DNA of 64,000 nt from assembly GCF_000026945.1 (NCBI RefSeq), contig NC_012867.1, forward strand, positions 1,426,001-1,490,000. Reading direction: 5' to 3'. This DNA is from Candida dubliniensis CD36 (lineage: Eukaryota; Ascomycota; Pichiomycetes; Serinales; Debaryomycetaceae). The notes below the pieces were generated by a model. The model did not search any database and was not told the DNA's origin. It saw only the letters and a list, made by a program, of their open reading frames with translations. Made by a program: the position numbers and the translations under genes. This document shows positions 42,393-54,000 of this stretch, one piece after another. Position 1 is the first letter of the stretch, and each line of letters starts with the position of its first letter.

Positions 42393-45279
42393 ACAACTAA
42401 CAAATATATGGATTTTTCGAGTCAAGATGAGTACTCATTATGATGTGAAGCTATTATTATTGTTACAATCTTGCTTGAAAATTGAATTGAGCGGGAAATA
42501 TTGCAAAAAATTATCAAAATCATTGCCTTCGTGTCGACGATGTATCTTGGGATTAGAACTCTGTTATATCCAACCATCATGATGATGAGTTTCTGCATAC
42601 ATATGATATTTATTGGTGAACTCTATAACTTTGTCCTTACTTTTACTTCAGAATGCCAATTTTTATTAAGGTCAACGTCAGTATATAATAGAAGTTTCAA
42701 CTGAATGGATCCTTTGTGAATTTGAATATACTTGGATACAGCTCCACAGCTACATAAATTTGTCACACTTTAAAAATAAAGTTGTGCATACTGACTGGAT
42801 TTATATTCATCATTAGTTCAGTGTCGAAAAAGAACTAAGAAGACAGAACAATAAAGTAGAGAACGAAATGGAACAAAATACATGCACTTCAGGTGGCTTT
42901 AATAATTGACACTACTAAACATTAAACATAGCCTGTAAAAAACAACACTGCTAATTTTTATATTGAGTATTCTTTTTAGATGATACTTCTGAACTTCTAG
43001 TTACATGATACACAAAAACCTTGAACCTCAGTTCTTAAATGTTACATAGTTCTACGTATGACAAGTAACCCCATCAACAAGAAAGGAGAGTATATCAAAA
43101 ACGAGAGCAAACAGAATATCGATTACTCCTTTGATTTTACTAGAAATTGAGTACCACTAAGGCATTACTGGATAACCCCCCAATTTCGAAGATGTCTAAC
43201 TTCTGGTGTAAAAAGTAAAGGAAAAACCATAACAATTCCAAATTATTAACTTTTATTTTTATATATTGTCCAATTCTTATTCTTTTCGTCAAACTGAATA
43301 ATTATTTGTCATGTGACAATTTCCGTGTTTTTTTTTTTTATTAGGATAAGGTTTTATGCATAGTCCAATAAATTACCCGCTCAAAGTTACTATTGTAAAA
43401 ACAAAAGACTGCTAAAAGAGAAACAATATAAACCGCATAAGCCCAGAAAGTAGCATTTTCAACACCAATGTTTTACATTAGAGGGGTTAACAATGTATAT
43501 ACAAATCTTGACTCCATATCACCATGTTTCTGGAGAATTGATGTACCTAAAAAAAGATAAATTTCGTTCACTATTTTGCACCACAAAATTCAATTCTTGT
43601 AGTTCTTGAAATAATATTGTTATAAAAAGGCTAAAACCAACAGTTTTTTGTGTCGATACTGAATCTACTATGTTCTTTGCGGTATTCAAAACAAAGTCAA
43701 AGTTTGAAGAATTGCTTACTGTTAGTTTTGTGTTGGTGTATTAAACTCTAGAAAAGAAGTTTTGCTGATAGTCAGACTACAGAAATTCTTTAACACTAAC
43801 AAAAATAAATATACAAAATAAGGCAATAAACATCACTGCTAGTATATAGATGTTACTGATGGATCATTGGTTGAATAATTCAAGTAGTGGGTGTGATTGA
43901 TTCTAACTGAAGTCGTGTGGGATGATTAAATTCTCTTATAAAATACCAGATAACCCCTCAAAACCAAAAAAAAAAAAAGTAAAATTGGGATCTTACTTTA
44001 AAGAAGTAACCAACAACAAACAAGGAATCAAGTAATGACAATAATAAACCCAATGTAGTTTATTTTTCTAATTTATAAGACTGGATGTAGTTGTTTGCTT
44101 TATGTTCAGGCTCTAGTAAGAGCTATCATTTTGCTTGTTAAGCTACTCTCAACACTTCCATTATGAAAAACTGTTACTTGCTGGACAAGTTATTTATTTA
44201 TTCTTGGTTTGATAGGTTTTATGCTCTCTATCTAAACTGGTTACTCGAGTAAAAACAGCTTATGTGTCATTAAGTTTATATTGTTTGAACCATTTTAGAG
44301 CGTCTTTGTTTTTATACCTCCCTGGATATACTAATTTCCACATAATAATATAATCCGTTGGAATAGCAGAAATTCAATCCAACAACATAAAGTGTTATCA
44401 GCAGTTTCAGTAACTTAAAGTGACTTCTTTATTAGCCGTTTGTCCAAGGAAAACAAAAAAAAGCATACACAAACCAAAGCTTAAAAATTGAGTTTGTGGC
44501 ACCACCCATGTTAGCCCCCTAAAATAGTAATCCTGTTTTTTTTTTTTTTTTGTCACTTTTTTATTATTCTTTTGCAATATGCAAAAACGTGCAAGAGTAG
44601 TCAATAGCAGGCAAATTTGTAAGTGATATTATATTTATTATATTATATAGATATGTTAATTGATTACTTAGAATATGCTGAGCTTTTCTATATCAATCTT
44701 CTCAGGTGTAATGTAAAACCAGATCTGCAAAGCAATAAGAAACCCCGAACTGAACTGCCGATCAACCGGGCATTGAAAACAATCAACTTAAACTAACAAT
44801 CCTACCATTAAGAGCATTTTGAGGTTATATAGAAGTTTATTCAAATAAAAGTCAGTTTCTGCAGGCCTTTTTTTTTTTTACATGTACTTGATTAAGCTTC
44901 TGTAAGAGTTATTTTGTTATTCTATAACCAAATCAAACAAAGTCCAAAAAAACAGGGAGTTAAAACCTGATACACTTTTGATTTTTATTCATACAGAGTT
45001 TGACAAACAACATTAGCTCCTTGTTGAACTTGGTAGTTTTGTCACACTTTCTTATTCAAAGTTTTCTTGGTGCACACACAATAACCTATTACTTTGGCTC
45101 TATTTTATTCATTGGTTTTAAGGAAACATCACAGTTTTAAAAGTCAAATTGATATTAATACAAAACAAGCTCCTCATGCAGACTTTTTAAAGATTATGAA
45201 TTTCATTTGGTGTACCCTCTAATGTGTATTTCAAATTATTATTATTATTAATATTCCCCTGATACTCAATAACATAGCC
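42393..45279. other. 2.9-kb gene-free region upstream of the GCR1_C-like gene
   Basis: The longest non-coding stretch in the window. No ATG frame with recognisable protein on either strand, no tRNA, and no donor/branch pair for a spliced gene. TTTGTCACACTTT occurs twice in the same orientation (42759-42771 and 45038-45050). A CDEI-like CATGTGAC lies near 43310, and a small CG-rich patch lies at 44745-44775. Such long leaders are common before regulator genes in C. albicans; non-coding transcripts are possible but not visible. Confidence 0.6.
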
Positions 45280-47883
45280 ATGGTAAAACGTAAAAAGTCA
45301 AGATCAAAGCTTCAACAAAATGTTGACAGTGAAAAGTCCAAATCACCCAATACTCAAATCCCATTCCAGCCAACACATGTTGATCAGCAACCAACTCAGT
45401 GGTCTACCGCCCAGCAAGAAACAGGGGCCAGCACTTTCCCACAAGCGTTATATCTGGCCAATGTTCCTCCTCAACCACCAAATGTTCATCATTCAGCCAT
45501 CCCAGGGATCCAGCCAGAATTATTAAACCCAATTACTGAGAACTCACCAGTTTCCAACTTATCATTTTCTTTGGGGAACGCCAGCTTTTTTCAAAATCGA
45601 CCTGCCACCGAACAAGTATTGTTGAATAAATTCAGAACAGAAGTCTTGGAAAATGAAGCAGCATCCAGGACATTGAAATCGTTACAGCCTGAAACTCAAG
45701 AGAAATATCTTTACCAAATAAGAAGATATATTTCCCACTGTGCAAACAAGGGGTTGGATAATTTTTACGTAACTTATTCTTTAGTAAAAGAATTAATTGA
45801 GGTGGAAATCGAAAAACGAGGACAAATTACCGAGAACACAATAAAAAGTTTGAGATCCTCCATAAATAAGCTATATCATATGAATAGAATTGTCTATTCT
45901 ATACAACAACCATATTTAGTCTTAGGAGATAACATAGTGCAAGAAATTATGAGCACCCACAAAGACAAGGTTCAATCAAATAAGCAGCAAACCAGTTCAG
46001 GAAAAGGAAGTAGTTCTTCATCTTCGACACCTTTGACTTCTCGCTCAAACACACTGAAGGAACTGAGTGAAACCAACACAGAGTCCACAAACTTTTCTTC
46101 TTTAACAAAAACAACATTTGATAAAGATAACGATAATGAAAACGATCTTGAAGATATTGATGGTGATATTGTTGGGGTTGCTAGTGGTGTTGATGCTTTT
46201 AGATTAAGTGAGAGTTCAAAAACTAAATTAACTGAAGCAGAAGAGTATTTATTAAAGAAATTCAATCAAGAAGTTCTTGAATCAGAAAATGTGTCTACGA
46301 TTCTTAGTAGTTTAACGCCCAATACATTCAAATCATATGCTACTGATATGAAAAGATTCATCAGGTTTTGTGCTCGTCATGGGAAAACTGATAGTGTTAT
46401 TGATGAAGATATTTTAAACAAGTTTTTAGCCTTGTCAGTCGATAAAAGCAAGAAAAGCAATTCAAAGAAGTTAAGAACTAGTTTGTTAAAGTTGCATCAA
46501 CTCAATTGTGAGGCATACAATCTTGACTATTCCGAAGGTGATATCGTTTTCTTAATCAACAAATATTTGGATAGCACAGGTAATCAAGATGAGTACTTAC
46601 CACCAGCTGATACCGGGAATCAGATCGACTTACTAGCCAAATTGGAAGAAATGTATATTTCCACCAACGAGTTTAATGGATTTACAGAAGCTAATAAAAT
46701 TTTGCACAAAAATGAGTTTAAGCGCTATGCGTTATTTTGTTCCGGACAAGGTTTGCAACATTTTCATGTAACGGGTGAAACGGTGACACAATTTTTCATC
46801 ACCGAAATTGTTAGTCAAGATTCAAATATCCCCGTGAAAAAATTACGGAAAATTTTGAAACGATTACAAGTATTACACAAGTTAAATGCTGAAATTTTTG
46901 TTGATTATCCATTAGTAGTACAGGGGTTGGAAACTGTTGAAGAGTTTTTAACTAGCCATAAAACGAGACCAGGCTTTAATCCAAGTGGATCCAGTAGTAC
47001 AGAAGCAGCCAGTAGTAGCAGTGGTGGCACTGGTGCAAATACCTATTCTGGCGCTACATCATCAATATCTTCATTAACGGCAAATGTTCCACCTTTATTT
47101 TTCAATGATCAAGGTGGTACAGGGAATTCCTTGTCTTCAGAACAAGCAAGTGGAAGTGGTGCTGATAATTTCAAAGATAATCCTGGCCACGTCAGACTGC
47201 CACTTTCAAACGAAGCCTTGGCTTTAGAAAACGAAATGTTGCAACTTGAACCTATTCCTCTGTTTGAGAAAGTAGACAAAAGTTCAAAAGCTATTGGAGT
47301 ACTCATTGAGAGTGGTGATGACGACGATGATGATGACGACGACGTCGATGACGTCAATATTCATGAAGATGAATTTCCTCCAGTAGTAGTTAACTTGAAT
47401 GCTGAAGATGACTCTGGGAATAAAGATGAAGAAGAAAGTGAAGAGTCACCATATCATTCTAAACGTCAAAAACTAGAGATCTTACCAGACACAAATGATC
47501 TCATTCCTCCATTTGTCATGAACAGTAATATCACTACCGTGACTCAATTGGCTGAGGAATGGACTTTGATTGTCAAGCGTACCAAAAAATGGGGTCTTGG
47601 TTGGATCAAAAATCAGTTGGACTTTCAGATCTATACCAGTAGGAAAGTTATTATTGATTTTATTGAACAACTTTTACCAGAATTGAGTGAAGACAATATC
47701 AACAAACCAATAAATGAAGTCGATGAAGATTATATTTTTGATATTGTTAAAGTTTTCGATCAGTATATGCTCAGAAAAGAAATGGGGTTGAATGATTTAG
47801 TTAGAAAGATTGAAGCAAATCCAATCTATTCCAAAAAGGAATTCTTAAGAATCTTGACTAGGGGAAAAACTACCAGATCATGA
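45280..47883 (+). CDS. Putative DNA-binding protein: three core-binding-like repeats plus GCR1_C-like domain
   Basis: 867 residues; not recognised by name. A basic start (VKRKKSRSK). Three related ~100-residue helical domains at about 112-225, 317-430 and 448-545 share the pattern [L]xxFxxEVLExE...SL.P.T...Y...[IM][KR]R[FY]I..CA..G; repeats 1 and 2 are clearly alike, repeat 3 is more diverged. They resemble the SAM-like core-binding domain of tyrosine recombinases, but no catalytic domain follows. Ser/Gly linkers and an acidic run (near 684) follow, with a likely nuclear signal SKRQKLE. From about 747 the AEEWTLIVKRTKKWGLGWIK...YTSRKVIIDFIE stretch resembles the GCR1_C DNA-binding domain. A transcription factor is the best guess. 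Confidence 0.6.
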   Translation: MVKRKKSRSKLQQNVDSEKSKSPNTQIPFQPTHVDQQPTQWSTAQQETGASTFPQALYLANVPPQPPNVHHSAIPGIQPELLNPITENSPVSNLSFSLGNASFFQNRPATEQVLLNKFRTEVLENEAASRTLKSLQPETQEKYLYQIRRYISHCANKGLDNFYVTYSLVKELIEVEIEKRGQITENTIKSLRSSINKLYHMNRIVYSIQQPYLVLGDNIVQEIMSTHKDKVQSNKQQTSSGKGSSSSSSTPLTSRSNTLKELSETNTESTNFSSLTKTTFDKDNDNENDLEDIDGDIVGVASGVDAFRLSESSKTKLTEAEEYLLKKFNQEVLESENVSTILSSLTPNTFKSYATDMKRFIRFCARHGKTDSVIDEDILNKFLALSVDKSKKSNSKKLRTSLLKLHQLNCEAYNLDYSEGDIVFLINKYLDSTGNQDEYLPPADTGNQIDLLAKLEEMYISTNEFNGFTEANKILHKNEFKRYALFCSGQGLQHFHVTGETVTQFFITEIVSQDSNIPVKKLRKILKRLQVLHKLNAEIFVDYPLVVQGLETVEEFLTSHKTRPGFNPSGSSSTEAASSSSGGTGANTYSGATSSISSLTANVPPLFFNDQGGTGNSLSSEQASGSGADNFKDNPGHVRLPLSNEALALENEMLQLEPIPLFEKVDKSSKAIGVLIESGDDDDDDDDDVDDVNIHEDEFPPVVVNLNAEDDSGNKDEEESEESPYHSKRQKLEILPDTNDLIPPFVMNSNITTVTQLAEEWTLIVKRTKKWGLGWIKNQLDFQIYTSRKVIIDFIEQLLPELSEDNINKPINEVDEDYIFDIVKVFDQYMLRKEMGLNDLVRKIEANPIYSKKEFLRILTRGKTTRS

Positions 47884-47986
47884 ACATTAGTCTTTTGTTT
47901 TCATTTCGTGTGTGCGTTTATATATTAATATTTTTATTAGATTGTTTTACAGTGTTGTATAAATAGTAATTTTTATTAATCTATTG

Positions 47987-47989
<3 letters not shown>

Positions 47990-48017
<28 letters not shown>
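47990..48017 (+). repeat. (TTTA)7 microsatellite
   Basis: Seven TTTA units between the convergent 3' ends of the GCR1_C-like gene and POL2. Confidence 0.85.
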
Positions 48018-48040
48018 TATATGGTATATCCATGTCCTTA

Positions 48041-51000
48041 TCAAACAATCTCTTCAACTAAGCCATTCAATAACTGTAAATTATAGAATTTTGCCACATT
48101 CACAAATGTTTGAAATTGTTTTTCAACTATGTGATAACCAATAGTTTCGACCCAATTTCCAGAACATTTACAATGTAAGTCCATGTTGTTCTGTCTTATT
48201 TGATTACATTTATTACACTTCAAATCCTGACCATAAAACTTGACAAACAATTTGTTAAACTGGTTGATAATTTCCTCTTCAAGAGCAATCTTATTATACG
48301 CTTTGTGGCAATTTAAACAGTTCCAAATATTGATTTCTTCTTCACGACATAAATCAATATCCCTTATATGATTACAATAATCACATATCACGTGAGGAAG
48401 TTTCAAAGATGTACAAGGATCCCTAAATGTAGCATCTTTACTGAAATCACGAACATCAAATATTAACAATAATTCTTTTTTCAAGATTCTAACTTCTTTA
48501 GATCTTTTTTCTGATAATGCAAACACATGACATAAAAATTTCACTAATTCTAAAGCAGGATTCTTCATATGCAAATAAGACCCGGCCAAGGTTGGAAATT
48601 CATATTCCTGTTTAAATTCGGGATTAAGAATGGCTTCAAGTTGTCGGCGATACAATTTTTCAATTCTTCGTAATATTGGTTTTTTAAAAGTTTCGATAAC
48701 TCCATGATCAACTTCCTCTTCTTCTACTTCTTGCGCTTGTAATTTTTTCTGACCTTTTAAAATGTGAACAATTTGGGTGACTCTAGGTGTATTTGCTTGA
48801 ACTCCCTTTCCAAGTAAATTCTCATTTTTATATTTTGACAATGCATCCAAGAATATCACAAGCCAATCTTCAAATTCATTTTGAAATATTATTGGCAAGA
48901 ACTTTTGCAAGTGCCAATGATTTTCTGGAACCAAGTTTTGCATTTCTTCATTGACAATTTCCGTACAGCTTCTACCTCCATAATTAAATTCATCCATCCA
49001 TATCAAAATATCCCAATACTTGACTATTCTCAAATCTAAAAAGTTAAACAAAGGTTTAGATCTGGCTGCTTTCAAAATATATTGACCATATGCGTATGAG
49101 TTCTCCACGGAAATCTTGGAAGTCTGAATCAACAATTTGTTCCTGTTGGCAAAAATCACTTGTGCCCCCATTCGCTTGAACTCACTAATTAATTGCAAAA
49201 GTGCCTTGGAAGTTAAGTTATGTACATGATAATGTAAGGAAGGATCATATAACATTGAATCGTTACGCTGAACCCAAGTGACTAAAGTGTTCATTATTGA
49301 ATCGGCATTGACATTGTTACGTAATGCATCATCCCACCAATCTTTCACCATTGATCTGAGTATTGACAATGCAGGACTCGAAAAGGAATCTTCAGCAAAA
49401 GTGGAAGCACCGTTATTTTTATCAAAATGCATATTTTCATCTGCCAAATCAGTTCCCTCTGCTTCGTTAATAAGCGCACTGGTAAGTATTGTATTTATAG
49501 TCAAAGTTCCAATTTCAACTTCCAAACATGCAGTTTCGTAAATCTCTGGATTGTTAATGGTGGGGAAAGCCAAGCTGTCAAAGTCTATCATTCTATCCAT
49601 CTCAAACCCACCAAGGTCTGGCAAAGGATTTGGAGACCACCACAACACAATATTGTTCTCACTTAGTCTTCTTGCATACTCAATATCAACTAAAAAGCCA
49701 ATATTTTCAATCTGCAAGTTACAAAGCGGAATATTGGCATATTTAGCGAATGCAGTCAAGTTCTTTATCCAGGACCCTAAAACAAAATAATGATTGATCA
49801 CACGCTTTGAAATCAACGATTGCCATCCAACTGCTGGCAAGGACAATTCACTGATATTCATCTTAATAGTTGGGAAATCTTCAGTTGTATTCAAAACGTT
49901 TAAAATTCTACTGGAATACGGCGATTGTATTGCTAAAAATGCTTTGTTGCTTCTGCTTTCATGGATTTTCCCAATAACTTGGTTAAGTTTCTTGAACAAC
50001 TTGGCACTGTCATGGTAATATTTCACATCAAATGACATTTCAGCAGGGTAATTCACAACATTCAGGACTTTCTCCAATTTCTCCATTTTGGATTCATATA
50101 TGTCACGATAAATCTTATGCATATTACTTGGCAATTCCTGTGCATTAGCAGATGGCTTCAAAACAAACATTTGACAGTCATTCTCCCAAGTAGTAAAAAG
50201 AGCGAAAAACTCATAACTGTTGGTAACAATATGCAACAAATAAACTATATCCATATCAAACTTTCTCAAGTAACTCTCAGAACTTACTTTGATCAATTCT
50301 CTGGTATTGAACCCAGTTTTCAACCCCTTCCCTAAAGCACCTACTCTTGTATCATCAAATTTAATAGTGTTACCCAACTCTATTATAGCTCGAGACACAG
50401 GATCAATGTTACTTTCATAAAGCCCCCTGATATTCGAGTCCTGTAATAAACTATCCACATCACTCATTTGTTCTTGGAAAACAGATTGTGCCATCGTAAG
50501 TTTGTATAGATTTGTACCATCATGACCATTTGGTAAAATTGCATTTGATTCCTCGATTTCACACCCAGGAATACTTTTCCTTTGAGACAACTTGGTCTTG
50601 AAAGAAGCATAAACTTTTTTAGGAACATGGAAAGTAAATGTGTGAACTTTATCACTAGCTCTTACATATACCTTCAAATCCCCTGGCTTAGTTGAGTCTA
50701 GCTTGTACTCTAAGATTTCCCAATTTGACCCAGCTATATTCTCAGCTCGTTTCCTGAACATTCCTCCCACAGTAGACCTTTGTGAACTCTCTGAATTTGT
50801 TCCAAATAATCTTCTTCGTCTTTCTCGACCAGCTTGTTGGACTTTCCATTTTGCCTTTTGGTATTGTAAAAATCCTTGATAATCCTCCGTCATAGATGGA
50901 CATGGCCCATTCAAAATTGCTTGATTCTTTTCATCTTCTTCAGCATCATCAACTATATTAGCCTTTCCAGACTTTCTCTTTCTTGAAGTAACCTTAACTA

Positions 51001-54000
51001 CTTTACCCTTTGGCACAGAAGCATCAACTTCACCAAAATCTTCTATATCTTTAAGTTTGATGTTTTCTTTAGTGGTCTGCTTAAAGAAATTCGAAATTGA
51101 TTTTTGTTGCATAGTATCTTCACTGCTTTTCACTTTTCTTTGAAGCCAATCTGGATGAGGCACTCTGGGGACGGGATTTTTGACATTTTGAAGAGCTGCT
51201 GGAATAGTAATAATCTTTTGTACCACTGATGCTAATCTCTCATAATAATAATTCCAGTCAATAACATCCCTTGGACTAAATTTGTTTAAAGATGGATCTT
51301 TTAACCATTTCTTCAAAAATATTTCTTTTTTATCGGAAGAAAAAATAGATACCGGAATTGCCCTTTCAGTGACTGGAGACCCTATTGGCTTGGCACTAAT
51401 AATATATTTGGTAGCTAAACCGGCATCTTTAACCATTTCCTCCCCTAAAAACTCACCTAATCTTTTCGCAGTGGTAATAGAAGTAGATTTTTGATCTCCA
51501 TACTCCGCCAAACTTTTAGACATACTTCTGTTTTCACAAATCAACTCAATTAAATCTTCATCTTCAAGCATGCCTCCCTTTGTGTCCAATACATCCAACC
51601 AATTGTTTGCCACCGTTGCAACAGCTTGATAACATGTGTCTAAAGTATCTCCTTCCAAAAATAACTTGAATATATCAGATTGGAAATTTTTGATCAATTG
51701 CAATTCTCCTCTTCTTTTCAATTCAAATCCTTTTAATTCTGCTAACGAACCATCTTCATTGAAAACTGCATATCTCTTTTTCAACCCTTTCCCTTCTTCT
51801 TTTGATGTTGGTAAAATCATTGCTTTATAAGGACCATCAACTTCAAAGAAAATGGAATTATCCGAACGTGTTTTGTATTTGAAGGTGTCAGGGTCAACCA
51901 AATCTTGATATTGATGATTTGTAAATTTTTCATGAACCAAATAATTCAACATAGAGCACGGGTACTCCAAAAAGATCTTTTTTCCATCTTTACATTTTAG
52001 ATTGAAATTCTCTGGGAATGATTTAGGAAGAATACACCAAATACCATCGGTATCTAATTCTAATGGTCTACCAATTCGTTCAACCAACGCTCTCGCCATT
52101 TGGATAATTGTTGCACCGGTAAGACAAGTAACACCGGCCATTTCCATAGAGTACCAACGTGAACCTTTTCTCATAACATACCCATAGAAGGAATTCAAAA
52201 TAACTTTATGTGCCAACTGCAAGGAATCATAAAGCACTACCATTTTTTTGGCTTCATCTTTGGCAATTGTGTCATTTGCTGCAATTTTACCAACTTTCCC
52301 CTTCCACACTTTAGCTAACCCTTTAAACTCGTATCTTCTGTCACGGAAACTTCTGACAGTGTCGACATAAAACGGGTTTTCTCGTTGACAAATGATTGCC
52401 TCTCTGGTAACAACTTTACTGGATTTGACTCTATGATAAACTTTCCGAGAATAATCTGATATTCTCTTTTTGATCTTTGCTGCTTGCTCAGCATAAGACA
52501 ATTCATCAAAAGTTCTAGGAGGCAACCATGGTCTAGCTCCGGGGAAGGTTTCATTTTGCAAAGTTCGTTTAATCATATTGTATTCATTCATTTCAGCAGG
52601 ATAGTATTCACCTCTCCATGCCCAAGGTAGTCTTCGATCACAGTTTTTCCCAGGACGGTTGAAATCACAGGCAGCACAATCTTCTTCTGATTTCATTGAA
52701 TCTGGTTGCAAACGGTTGGATGTCATAATATTTGGATACATTGATGCCACATCGACGTGATAAATTAATGGTTTCTCCTCTCTCGACGGATTATTTTTCA
52801 ACTCCAACAAACTTGATTCAATCCGTGAATAGATTTCGTCAAAATTATCAACATCTTCCATTTTCTTGCCATTCTCAACTTCAATACAAAACTTGATGGA
52901 GTTATGCAAGTTTCCCAATAGTTCATCGATAGCACTAGGATCAATCTTGAAATGCGTAGGTATATCACTTCGGAACACACCAGCCTCCAAAGACTCAACG
53001 TGTCCTCCCACATAGGTTTCAGATTCTAGTAAATGACCATCGTAAAACCTTTCAATTGGATCAGAATGTTTGTTAGGCAATAAAATGTTTCCCTCGTATG
53101 CTTGCACGGAAAGCAACATTTCACATAACGTACCAGTACCTTTTCTCAAAACCTCGTCTGGATTTAATGGAATAATGGTACACAAGGAAAAAATGAATGG
53201 ATGAACATACTTATAATACAAGTAGTATGTGGCAACGGCATCAGAAACAGAATATTCAGAAAGCAATTGTGGTTTATCATAAGCGTAGGGGGTCATCAAT
53301 TCTGGATCCAATTCTGTTGGGTTATATCCCAATTTAGCAGTAGTGACTGCTTTCAAACCTTGAGACCCTTGTGGCAAGTACGAATCTCTTTTGACCCATC
53401 GGAAACAATCCATATGAACACAATATTTTGACTTATACTCACCTTCATTATCTTTGGCAAACCCAATTTCTTCAAACATGTCCATATCATGAAATCTTGT
53501 TCTATTCTCCACAAATGGCCAATCAAAAAAATCACCATTGAACGTTGCAATGACAGTTGGTTTCACATCACGTATATGTTCAAAAAATCTCTTCAACGCA
53601 TGCTTTTCATCGGGTTCATTAAAAATTGTAAACATACCTGGGTACTCAGGTTTTGGAGTATATTCAAAATCATCAATGTCTTCTGAAATGATCTCTCTGT
53701 TTGTAATCAAAAACCCTTCACCGTCTATCATATACGATATCATCATAATTTGATCAATTTTGGCATCGGGGAACTTCAAAGGTGCCTTGGTTGTTTCAAT
53801 ATCGAATGCCAACACAACCGGATCGGCAAATGCAATTTTTTCTTTATCTTCAACGAACTCAACTTTGGAATGCTTTGCATAAACATCGTACCATTTCCCA
53901 ACTCTAACATTTTTGTCTATCGAGACTCTCACATGGTATGGAACGTCATATTCCCTTATATCATCTATGTATACCGAGGGGTCCATTATTGTTTCTATTT

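Noticed and set aside
42367..42704. Short frames just after LTO1
   Set aside because: Overlapping frames with no domain; best read as LTO1 3' flank.
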